From NCBI RefSeq assembly GCF_040394755.1, contig NZ_JBEBRQ010000006.1: 64,000 nt of DNA; one strand, written 5' to 3'. Positions 57,219-64,000 of the stretch are shown piece after piece. The position numbers were made by a program, and so were the translations under genes. The DNA is from Castellaniella defragrans_A. GTDB taxonomy: Bacteria; Pseudomonadota; Gammaproteobacteria; Burkholderiales; Burkholderiaceae_B. Each line of letters begins with the position of its first letter. Within the stretch, counting starts at the first letter, position 1. The notes under the pieces were generated by a model. It saw nothing but the letters and a program-made list of their open reading frames with translations, had not been told where the DNA came from and searched no databases.

Positions 57219-58231
57219 CGAGATTCCTGCCCCACACCGAATTCCCCAACGTCCGCCTGCGCCGCAACCGGCGCGACGGGTTCTCGCGCCGCCTGGTCCG
57301 CGAGAATGCCCTGTCGACCGATGACCTGATCTATCCGGTATTCGTCTGCGAGGGCCGCAACGTCCGCGATCCGGTCGCCTCGATGCCCGAGGTCATCCGC
57401 CACTCGCCCGACGAGCTGCTGCGCACCGCCGAGGAATGCCTGGCCCTGGGTATCCCCGTGCTGGCCCTGTTCCCGCACATCGACCCGGCGCGCAAGACCC
57501 CCGATGGCGCCGAGGCCGCCAACCCCGATGGCCTCATTCCGCGCACGGTCGCCCTGCTGAAATCCCGCTTCCCGGAACTGGGCGTGCTGACCGATGTGGC
57601 CCTGGATCCGTACACCAGCCACGGCCAGGACGGCCTGATCGACGAACAGGGGCAGCTCCTGAACGACCCCACCGTCGAGATGCTGGTGCGCCAGGCCCTG
57701 GCCCAGGCGCAGGCCGGCGTGGACATCGTCGCCCCCAGCGACATGATGGACGGCCGGATCGGCGCCGTGCGGCGCGCGCTGGACAGCCACGATCACATCC
57801 ACACCCGCATCATGGCCTACTCGGCCAAATACGCCAGCGCCTTCTATGGCCCGTTTCGCGACGCGGTGGGCTCGGCGGCCAGCCTGGGCGCCGCTGACAA
57901 GGCCACCTACCAGATGGACCCGGCCAACCGGCTCGAGGCCCTGCGCGAGGTCGCGGCCGACATCCGCGAGGGCGCCGACATGGTCATGGTCAAGCCCGGG
58001 CTGCCCTACCTGGATGTGCTGCGCGAGGTCAAGGACGCCTTCGGCATGCCGACCTATGCCTACCAGGTCAGCGGCGAATACGCCATGATCAAGGCGGCGG
58101 CCGCCAACGGCTGGCTGGATCACGACAAGGTGATGATGGAGTCCCTGCTGGCCTTCAAGCGCGCCGGCGGCGACGGCATCCTGACGTATTTCGCAGTGGC
58201 GGCGGCGCGCATCCTGCGCGCGCGGGGCTGA
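57215..58231 (+). CDS. hemB: Delta-aminolevulinic acid dehydratase (porphobilinogen synthase)
   Basis: HemB condenses two 5-aminolevulinates to porphobilinogen on the route to heme. The 338 residues include IVAPSDMMDGRIGAVR, KYASAFYGPFRDAVGSA and the Schiff-base Lys in MVMVKPGLPYLD. The metal-site region DVALDPYTSHGQDGL lacks the Cys triad of zinc-type enzymes, so a Mg-dependent type is likely. It overlaps engB by four bases. Its heme supports the many cytochromes encoded in the window. Confidence 0.97.
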   Translation: MTRFLPHTEFPNVRLRRNRRDGFSRRLVRENALSTDDLIYPVFVCEGRNVRDPVASMPEVIRHSPDELLRTAEECLALGIPVLALFPHIDPARKTPDGAEAANPDGLIPRTVALLKSRFPELGVLTDVALDPYTSHGQDGLIDEQGQLLNDPTVEMLVRQALAQAQAGVDIVAPSDMMDGRIGAVRRALDSHDHIHTRIMAYSAKYASAFYGPFRDAVGSAASLGAADKATYQMDPANRLEALREVAADIREGADMVMVKPGLPYLDVLREVKDAFGMPTYAYQVSGEYAMIKAAAANGWLDHDKVMMESLLAFKRAGGDGILTYFAVAAARILRARG

Positions 58232-58246
58232 CGCAAGCCCCCACGA

Positions 58247-59383
58247 TCAGCGGCCGCGCGGCCGCGCCGTCACCGGACGCACGCCAACCTGGGCCTCGAC
58301 CTCCAGAGCCTGGCCGCCGCGCAGCAGACCCAGACGCACCTGGGTCCCCTGCGGCAAAGGCGCCAGCCGGTTGAGCAGCGCCACCGAATCGCGCACCGGT
58401 TCGCCGTCCAGAGTCTTGACGATATCCCCCACCTGGATGCCCGCCGCAGCGGCCGGCCCCCGCGGCAGCACGCGCGCCACGATGACGCCGCTCGCCTCGC
58501 GCAGGTGAAAGACGCGCGCCAGGTCGGGCGTGATGTCCTGGGGCTCCAGGCCGAGCCAGCCGCGACGCACGCTGCCGTGTTCGATGATTTGTTCGAGGAC
58601 ACTGTGCGCGGCCGCCGCCGGAATGGCAAAGCCGATCCCCAGCGAGCCGCCGGTTTCGGAATAGATGGCCGTGTTGATCCCGACCAGCTCGCCCTGCGTG
58701 TCGATCAGCGCGCCGCCGGAATTGCCGGGGTTGATGGCGGCATCGGTCTGGATGAAATTCTCGTAGATATTGATCCCGAGGTGATTGCGCCCCAGCGCCG
58801 AGACGATCCCCATCGTGGTGGTCTGGCCGACGCCGAACGGATTGCCGATCGCCAGCACGACGTCGCCCACCCGGACCCCGCCGCGCGGGCTGAAGACGAT
58901 CACCGGCAGATCGGAGAGATCGATGCGCAGCACCGCCAGGTCGCTCTCGGGATCGGCGCCCACCAGCCGGGCCGGCGCCTGACGGCCGTCGTACAGGGCC
59001 ACCCGGATGGTATCGGCCGACTCGATGACATGGTGGTTGGTCAGGATATAGCCGTCGGCGCGCACAATGACGCCGGACCCCAGGCTGGTCGAGGACCGCC
59101 GCTGGGTGAAGCCGGGAAATTGGCGCAGCAACTGCTCCAGGCCCCGGTCATCCGGCAACGGGAACAGCGGCACATCCTCGTGCCGTTCGGTATAGATATT
59201 GACCACGGCAGGCGCCGCGCGATCGACGGCGGCGGCATAGCTTTGCACGGCACCCGGCACCGCCGGCGCGCCGCCGGGTGCCTGCGCGCCCCCCAGCCAC
59301 TGAGGGCGCAGGGTCGAGACGATGAACAGGATACCCAGGCACACCGTCACGGTCTGCGCGAAAATCAGCCACAATCGACGCAT
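58247..59383 (-). CDS. DegS/DegQ-type trypsin-like serine protease with one PDZ domain
   Basis: This 378-residue S1C protease has an N-terminal membrane helix (LWLIFAQTVTVCLGILFIVS), which anchors it in the inner membrane as DegS is anchored. The catalytic triad is His in TNHHVIE, Asp in ESDLAVLRI and Ser in NPGNSGGAL. A single PDZ domain (about 285-370) has GPAAAAGIQVGDIVKTLDG. Start ATG 59383 (MRRLWLIF) follows GGGAG; frame extensions to 59422 and 59485 exist. It probably senses misfolded envelope proteins, as DegS does; no rseA is nearby. Confidence 0.9.
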   Translation of the reverse strand: MRRLWLIFAQTVTVCLGILFIVSTLRPQWLGGAQAPGGAPAVPGAVQSYAAAVDRAAPAVVNIYTERHEDVPLFPLPDDRGLEQLLRQFPGFTQRRSSTSLGSGVIVRADGYILTNHHVIESADTIRVALYDGRQAPARLVGADPESDLAVLRIDLSDLPVIVFSPRGGVRVGDVVLAIGNPFGVGQTTTMGIVSALGRNHLGINIYENFIQTDAAINPGNSGGALIDTQGELVGINTAIYSETGGSLGIGFAIPAAAAHSVLEQIIEHGSVRRGWLGLEPQDITPDLARVFHLREASGVIVARVLPRGPAAAAGIQVGDIVKTLDGEPVRDSVALLNRLAPLPQGTQVRLGLLRGGQALEVEAQVGVRPVTARPRGR

Positions 59384-59451
59384 AGAACTCCCGCTGGCAT
59401 CCTGGCTGGCAAGCCCGGACATTCCAAAGACTCGGATTAAAGAGTAAAAAA

Positions 59452-60228
59452 ATGAAACAGACAACCTCGCATGAACTCGCAGCATGGCTCGACGACACCC
59501 TGCGGGCCGACCGGTTCCGCGACTACTGCCCCAACGGCCTGCAGGTCGAAGGCCGCGAGTCTGTGAGCCACATTATCGCCGGTGTCACCGCCTCGCAGGC
59601 GCTCATCGAGGCGGCGATCCGCGAAAAGGCCGACGCCATCCTGGTGCATCACGGCTGGTTCTGGAAAAACGAAGACCCCCGCATCCGCGGCCCCAGGCGC
59701 GCGCGCCTGGCGCGCGTGCTCGAACACGGCCTGAACCTGTTTGCCTACCACCTGCCCCTGGACGCCCATCCAACGCTGGGCAACAACGCGCAACTCGCGC
59801 AGGTCCTGGACTGGGAGCCGGACATCGATGCGACCGGCGCGCCGCGCCGCTGCGGCCCCGATGAGCTGGTCTGGCTGGGCCGGCCGCGCGCCGCGGCCCC
59901 GCTGGCCGAACTCGCCCGGGACGTGGGCCGGCGGCTGGGGCGCGAGCCCCAGGTCATCGGCGAGGCCGACCAGCCGATCAAACGCATCGCCTGGTGCACG
60001 GGCGCCGCGCAGGGCATGATGGATGCCGCCATCGACGCCGGCGTCGATGCGTATCTCACCGGCGAGATTTCCGAGCAGACCGTCCACCTTGCGCGCGAAA
60101 CCGGGGTGGCCTTCATCGGCGCCGGCCATCACGCCACCGAGCGCTACGGGGTCCAGGCCCTGGGGGCAGCGGTGGCGGCGCGCTTCGGCATCCGCTGCGA
60201 ATTCATCGACATCGACAATCCCGTCTGA
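59452..60228 (+). CDS. Nif3-like dinuclear metal center protein (YbgI family)
   Basis: This 258-residue protein has metal ligands in DYCPNGLQV, the His pair HHGWFW, the YHLPLDAHP motif and, near the end, GAGHHATERYG. All are conserved in the NIF3/YbgI family. The fold is shared with GTP cyclohydrolase I type 2, but the catalytic role remains unclear. It is divergent from the protease gene. In many Burkholderiales it lies between the degS-like gene and mscL or petABC, as here. Confidence 0.9.
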   Translation: MKQTTSHELAAWLDDTLRADRFRDYCPNGLQVEGRESVSHIIAGVTASQALIEAAIREKADAILVHHGWFWKNEDPRIRGPRRARLARVLEHGLNLFAYHLPLDAHPTLGNNAQLAQVLDWEPDIDATGAPRRCGPDELVWLGRPRAAAPLAELARDVGRRLGREPQVIGEADQPIKRIAWCTGAAQGMMDAAIDAGVDAYLTGEISEQTVHLARETGVAFIGAGHHATERYGVQALGAAVAARFGIRCEFIDIDNPV

Positions 60229-60247
60229 TGCCGATTCGCGCCCGCGA

Positions 60248-60691
60248 TCATTTCCTCAGTGAGTCGCGAATCTCGCGCAGCAGCAGGACATCCTCGGGCG
60301 TGGCGGCCGCGGGCGGCGGGGCCTCGAAGCGGCGTCTGGCGTTGTTGACTGCCTTGACCATGAAGAACACCACCAGGGCGAGCAAGAGGAAATTGATCAG
60401 CACCGTCAGGAAATGTCCCCAGGCGAACACCACGCCGCCCGCCGCGGCGATCGCATCATAGGTCTGCGGTCCCGCATAGTTCGCGGGCGCCCTCAGAACG
60501 AGAAACAAATTATTGAAATTGACCTCGCCGCCAAGGACGAAGCTGATGACCGGCATCACCAGATCATTGACGATCGAGTCGATGATCTTGCCAAAGGCCG
60601 CGCCGATGATCACACCGACAGCGAGGTCGATCATATTGCCCTTGACCGCGAATTCCTGGAATTCCTTGATGCAACCCAGTGCCTTGCCCAT
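60248..60691 (-). CDS. mscL: Large-conductance mechanosensitive channel
   Basis: This 147-residue inner-membrane channel releases solutes on hypo-osmotic shock. The first helix reads MIDLAVGVIIGAAFGKIIDS and contains the gate glycines and AFGKI. The second helix (FLTVLINFLLLALVVFFMVK) and a C-terminal helical bundle follow. GGAGG precedes the ATG at 60691. It is divergent from petA. Confidence 0.96.
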   Translation of the reverse strand: MGKALGCIKEFQEFAVKGNMIDLAVGVIIGAAFGKIIDSIVNDLVMPVISFVLGGEVNFNNLFLVLRAPANYAGPQTYDAIAAAGGVVFAWGHFLTVLINFLLLALVVFFMVKAVNNARRRFEAPPPAAATPEDVLLLREIRDSLRK

Positions 60692-60732
60692 TCAGCCTCC
60701 AATCATGCATTTCACCCTACCTGCTGTAACGC

Positions 60733-60738
60733 TATAAT
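60733..60738 (+). promoter_or_regulatory. Candidate -10 box of the petABC operon
   Basis: TATAAT lies 77 bp ahead of petA within GCTATAATAC. The -35 region (TTTCAC, 17 bp upstream) is a poor match, so strength is uncertain. Confidence 0.45.
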
Positions 60739-60814
60739 ACGCGGTTAGAAGATCCTTTTGCGCAAGCAGATATTTCAACGCCGCCCAGCGGGCACAGTAA
60801 CCAGGGATACAAGA

Positions 60815-61459
60815 ATGAGTCAGAACACGACACAGTCCGACGATCAGGGCGCGGTCGATCCGAACCTGCCACCCGACCCCTCCCGCCGATTCTGGGTCGC
60901 CTCTGCCTGTACCTTGGGCGGCGTGGCCGGCGTGGCGACAGCGGTTCCCCTCATCGGGTCTTTCGCGCCTTCCGAAAAGGCTCGCGCAGCCGGCGCTCCC
61001 GTCGAGGCTGACATCTCGGGCCTGCCACCCGGCCAGATGATGACCGTGGAATGGCGCGGCAAGCCGGTCTGGATCATGCACCGCACCCAGGCCGAGCTCG
61101 ACGCCCTGCCCAAGCACGACAACGAGCTGGCCGATCCGCACTCCGAGCGGCCCGGCTACACGCCTGATTTCGCCAAGAACGAATACCGTTCCCGCAAGCC
61201 CGAAATCTTCGTCTGCATCGGGATCTGCACCCACCTGGGTTGCTCGCCCACCTCGCACTTCCAGCCCGGGCCTCAGCCGGGGTTGCCGAACGACTGGCCC
61301 GGCGGCTGGTTCTGCCCCTGCCACGGATCCACCTTCGACCTGGCGGGACGGGTGTTCGCCAACAAGCCGGCGCCCGACAACCTCGAAATCCCGCCCTACG
61401 TTTTCTCCGCCGATGGCACTCGCATCACCATCGGCGTCGATGAAAACGAAAAGGCCTGA
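60815..61459 (+). CDS. petA: Ubiquinol-cytochrome c reductase iron-sulfur (Rieske) subunit
   Basis: This 214-residue Rieske protein accepts the first electron from ubiquinol in the bc1 complex. The [2Fe-2S] ligands are in CTHLGC (about 138-143) and CPCHGS (about 168-173). The N-terminus has a twin-arginine signal, SRRFWVASACTLGG, followed by the membrane helix. Start ATG 60815 (MSQNTTQSDDQG) has AGGGATACAAGA ahead. First gene of petABC, with petB 49 bp downstream. Confidence 0.97.
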   Translation: MSQNTTQSDDQGAVDPNLPPDPSRRFWVASACTLGGVAGVATAVPLIGSFAPSEKARAAGAPVEADISGLPPGQMMTVEWRGKPVWIMHRTQAELDALPKHDNELADPHSERPGYTPDFAKNEYRSRKPEIFVCIGICTHLGCSPTSHFQPGPQPGLPNDWPGGWFCPCHGSTFDLAGRVFANKPAPDNLEIPPYVFSADGTRITIGVDENEKA

Positions 61460-61508
61460 TGACCCGCAAGGTCATCGTTCCGTGACACTCAGAAACTAGG
61501 AGCCATTC

Positions 61509-62894
61509 ATGGCCGAGAAAAACGTCGAGACGACCGGACTGCTGGGGTGGGTTGATCGTCGATTCCCGCTGACCAGCATGTTCAAAGAGCATATGTCCGA
61601 GTACTATGCTCCGAAAAACTTCAACTTCTGGTATTTCTTCGGATCACTGGCGCTGCTCGTGCTGGTCATCCAGATCGTCACCGGGATCTTCCTGGTGATG
61701 AACTACAAGCCCGACGCGCGCTTCGCCTTCGAGTCCGTCGAATACATCATGCGCGAGGTCCCGGGCGGCTGGTTCATCCGCTACATGCACTCGACCGGCG
61801 CATCGATGTTCTTCGTCGTCGTCTACCTGCACATGCTGCGCGGCCTGTTCTACGGCTCCTACCGCAAGCCCCGCGAGCTGGTCTGGATCTTCGGCGTGGC
61901 GATCTTCCTGTGCCTGATGGCCGAGGCATTCTTCGGCTACCTGCTGCCCTGGGGCCAGATGTCCTACTGGGGCGCCCAGGTGATCGTCAACCTGTTCTCG
62001 GCCATCCCCTTCATCGGCCCCGAGCTCTCGCTGTGGATCCGCGGCGACTACGTGGTGTCCGACGCCACCCTCAACCGCTTCTTCGCCTTCCATGTGGTCG
62101 CCATTCCGCTGGTGCTGATCGGTCTGGTCGTGGCGCACATCATCGCCCTGCACGAGGTGGGTTCCAACAACCCCGACGGCATCGAGATCAAGCAAGGCCC
62201 CAAAGACAAATACGGCCGCCCGGTCGACGGCATCCCGTTCCACCCCTACTATTCCGTGCATGACATAGTGGGCGTGGCCGGATTCCTGATCGTGTTCGCC
62301 GCGATCATCTTCTTCGGCCCCGAGATGGGCGGCTACTTCCTGGAGTACAACAACTTCCTCCCGGCCGATCCGCTCAAGACCCCGCCGCACATCGCGCCGG
62401 TCTGGTATTTCACGCCGTTCTACACCATGCTGCGCGCCACCACCAGCGACTTCACGTGGGTCCTGGCCGCCGCCGCCCTCATCGCCGCCGTGGCGATCTT
62501 CCTCGCAAGCAAGCACTCCGGCATCCGGCGTCTGATCGTCCCGGTCATCCTGCTGGGCGTCACCGTGCTGCTCAAAGTCCTGGACGCCAAGTTCTGGGGC
62601 GTCGTGTCCATGGGCGGCGCCGTGGTGATCCTGTTCTTCCTGCCCTGGCTGGATTGCTCGCCGGTCAAGTCCATCCGCTACCGTCCGAACTGGCACAAGG
62701 TGCTGTACGCCATCTTCATCATCAACTTCCTGATCCTGGGCTGGCTGGGTACGCAGCCGGTTTCCCCGACCTACACCCTCCTGGGCCAGATCGGGACGGT
62801 CATCTATCTGGCGTTCTTCCTGCTGATGCCCGTCTGGAGCCGTCTGGGCACCTTCAAGCCAGTGCCCGACCGCGTCACGTTCCGCGCCCACTAA
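61509..62894 (+). CDS. petB: Ubiquinol-cytochrome c reductase cytochrome b
   Basis: This 461-residue, eight-helix subunit binds hemes bL and bH and holds both quinol sites. Heme His pairs occur in RYMHSTGASMFFVVVYLHML and FFAFHVVAIPLVLIGLVVAH. The Qo-site PEWY equivalent reads PVWY within PPHIAPVWYFTPFY, a known proteobacterial variation to be checked. Preceded by AGGAGCC. Middle gene of petABC, with petC 26 bp downstream. Confidence 0.96.
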   Translation: MAEKNVETTGLLGWVDRRFPLTSMFKEHMSEYYAPKNFNFWYFFGSLALLVLVIQIVTGIFLVMNYKPDARFAFESVEYIMREVPGGWFIRYMHSTGASMFFVVVYLHMLRGLFYGSYRKPRELVWIFGVAIFLCLMAEAFFGYLLPWGQMSYWGAQVIVNLFSAIPFIGPELSLWIRGDYVVSDATLNRFFAFHVVAIPLVLIGLVVAHIIALHEVGSNNPDGIEIKQGPKDKYGRPVDGIPFHPYYSVHDIVGVAGFLIVFAAIIFFGPEMGGYFLEYNNFLPADPLKTPPHIAPVWYFTPFYTMLRATTSDFTWVLAAAALIAAVAIFLASKHSGIRRLIVPVILLGVTVLLKVLDAKFWGVVSMGGAVVILFFLPWLDCSPVKSIRYRPNWHKVLYAIFIINFLILGWLGTQPVSPTYTLLGQIGTVIYLAFFLLMPVWSRLGTFKPVPDRVTFRAH

Positions 62895-62920
62895 GGCCAT
62901 CACCACGTTACGGAAAGATC

Positions 62921-63769
62921 ATGATCAAAAAACTGCTCGGTGCCCTGGCCCTGTCCCTGACCTGCGTGATGGCCGTCGCAGCCGAAGGCGGCGTACACCT
63001 GGATCGCGCCCCGGATCGCATCAACGACCTGGCCGCGCTGCAAAACGGCGCCAAACTCTTTGTCAACTACTGTCTGAACTGCCATAGCGCCAATTCCATG
63101 CGCTACAACAAGCTCATGGATCTGGGTCTGACAGAGGACGAAATCAAGAAAAACCTGCTGTTCACCTCTGACAAGATCGGCTCGCTCATGACCATCGCCA
63201 TGACGCCCGAGGACAGCAAGAAATGGTTCGGCACCACCCCGCCCGACCTGTCGGTGATCGCGCGCGCCAAGAGCACCACGCTGGGCCCCTCGGGTGTGGA
63301 CTACATCTATACCTACCTGCGCACCTTCTATCGGGACACCTCCAAAAAGACCGGCTGGGACAACGTGACCTTCCCCAGCGTGGGGATGCCCAACGTCCTC
63401 TGGGAACTCGAAGGCCCGCGCAGCATGACGCGCATCGCGGTCCACGAGGTCGTCGCCGACGACGGTTCGACGCACTGGGAGCGTTCCACCACGACTTTCG
63501 ATCCGGAAGGTTTCTCGACCGTCAAGTCCGAGGTGCTCGCGGACTACCACGGTGGTCCCTCCGAGGAAACCACCTTCGAGACCCCCGATCCCAAGCAGTT
63601 CAGTGTCTTCGAAAGCCATGCCGCCGACCTCAGCGCCTTCCTGGGCTGGATGGCGGAGCCTGACCAGCTCCTGCGCAAGCAAATCGGCGTGTGGGTCCTG
63701 TTGTTCCTGTTCCTCTTCCTGTTTGTCGCCATCCGCATGAATGCGTCATACTGGAAGCATGTCAGGTAA
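62921..63769 (+). CDS. petC: Ubiquinol-cytochrome c reductase cytochrome c1
   Basis: This 282-residue cytochrome c1 receives electrons from the Rieske protein. A signal peptide (LLGALALSLTCVMAVAAEG) precedes the heme site CLNCHSANSMRYNKL near residue 50. A C-terminal membrane anchor (GVWVLLFLFLFLFVAIRMNA) ends in a short basic tail. The start ATG 62921 follows GGAAAGATC. Last gene of petABC, with a strong terminator 54 bp downstream. Confidence 0.96.
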   Translation: MIKKLLGALALSLTCVMAVAAEGGVHLDRAPDRINDLAALQNGAKLFVNYCLNCHSANSMRYNKLMDLGLTEDEIKKNLLFTSDKIGSLMTIAMTPEDSKKWFGTTPPDLSVIARAKSTTLGPSGVDYIYTYLRTFYRDTSKKTGWDNVTFPSVGMPNVLWELEGPRSMTRIAVHEVVADDGSTHWERSTTTFDPEGFSTVKSEVLADYHGGPSEETTFETPDPKQFSVFESHAADLSAFLGWMAEPDQLLRKQIGVWVLLFLFLFLFVAIRMNASYWKHVR

Positions 63770-63822
63770 ATCCCGCGCCCTCCGGGGCGCGTGACCGCCC
63801 TGCGAACGGGCCCCGTTGAACC

Positions 63823-63856
63823 GAAATGGGCGTGTGATACGCCTATTTCGTTTTTT
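63823..63856 (+). terminator. Rho-independent terminator of petABC
   Basis: GAAATGGGCGT-GTGAT-ACGCCTATTTC makes an 11-bp stem with one G-U pair, then GTTTTTT. It isolates petABC from sspA, which therefore needs its own promoter in the remaining 50 bp or relies on readthrough. Confidence 0.92.
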
Positions 63857-63906
63857 CGTTTAGCCCGTTCGCTGCTCGTTTTCATCTTTGAATTGGAACC
63901 CATGAC

Positions 63907-64000
63907 ATGATGGTGCTCTATTCCGGAACGACTTGCCCGTTTTCCCAACGCTGCCGCTTCGTGTTGTTCGAAAAAGGCATGGATTTCGAGATCCGCGACA
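63907..64000 (+). CDS. sspA: Stringent starvation protein A (GST-fold), 3' end cut by window
   Basis: Thirty-one residues are visible, starting MMVLYSGTTCPFSQRCRFVL. This is the thioredoxin-like N-terminus of SspA, a glutathione-S-transferase-fold RNA-polymerase-associated regulator. CPFSQRC with the following FEKGMDFEIRD supports it. petABC-sspA(-sspB) is a conserved order in betaproteobacteria. The rest lies beyond the window. Confidence 0.85.
   Translation, partial: MMVLYSGTTCPFSQRCRFVLFEKGMDFEIRD

Overview
The window is a high-GC, densely packed bacterial chromosome segment. Several traits point to a betaproteobacterium of the order Burkholderiales, probably Alcaligenaceae (Bordetella/Castellaniella-like): PhaM, DUF2970 and DUF2909 small proteins beside a cytochrome c oxidase cluster, an ssb / MFS / uvrA arrangement, ResB/CcsB cytochrome c maturation, and petABC followed by sspA. 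The taxon is inferred from gene content and order; no rRNA or tRNA gene was found.

Layout. 1-6.4 kb: envelope sugar genes (galU end, waaA, waaC, a GT4 glycosyltransferase), interrupted by a more A/T-rich gene for a seven-repeat GloVer protein and a small remnant. 6.5-9.6 kb: glmU, a PhaM-like gene and a NUDIX gene. 9.6-21 kb: a cytochrome c oxidase locus (coxB with fused cytochrome c, ctaD, small proteins, ctaE), a CPA1 antiporter, and an oppositely oriented assembly block (surf1, SCO-like, ctaA, ctaB, sco). The usual ctaG (cox11) is missing from its expected slot. 21-23 kb: zur and znuA with a Zur-box-like palindrome, then a candidate small RNA. 23-30.3 kb: an M48 peptidase with a J-like/DUF898 membrane protein, rpoH under a perfect CIRCE element, then fmdB-DUF502-aspS-EEP. 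30.4-36.7 kb: an antiporter, a GMC oxidoreductase, ubiA, an aminotransferase and a patatin.

36.8-40.2 kb is the accessory part: a HAD hydrolase, a PIN-like protein, an A/T-rich RES-domain protein and a decayed type I restriction hsdR remnant. This looks like the worn residue of a defence or toxin island inserted next to ssb. 40.2-52 kb: ssb, an MFS transporter, uvrA, aroK-aroB-dgt, mrcA-lptM-lysA. 52-64 kb: ccsB-resB, a diheme cytochrome c, engB-hemB, a trypsin-like protease, a Nif3-like protein, mscL, petABC and the start of sspA.

Functionally the window is dominated by aerobic respiration. The bc1 complex (petABC), cytochrome c, a cytochrome c maturation system, heme synthesis (hemB, ctaB, ctaA) and a caa3-type oxidase with copper and assembly factors are all present. 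LPS core, peptidoglycan, aromatic and lysine synthesis genes lie between them. The most promising unexplained items are the CU-rich-loop RNA at about 22.9-23.05 kb, the PIN-like/RES island, and the J-like/DUF898 fusion paired with an M48 protease.
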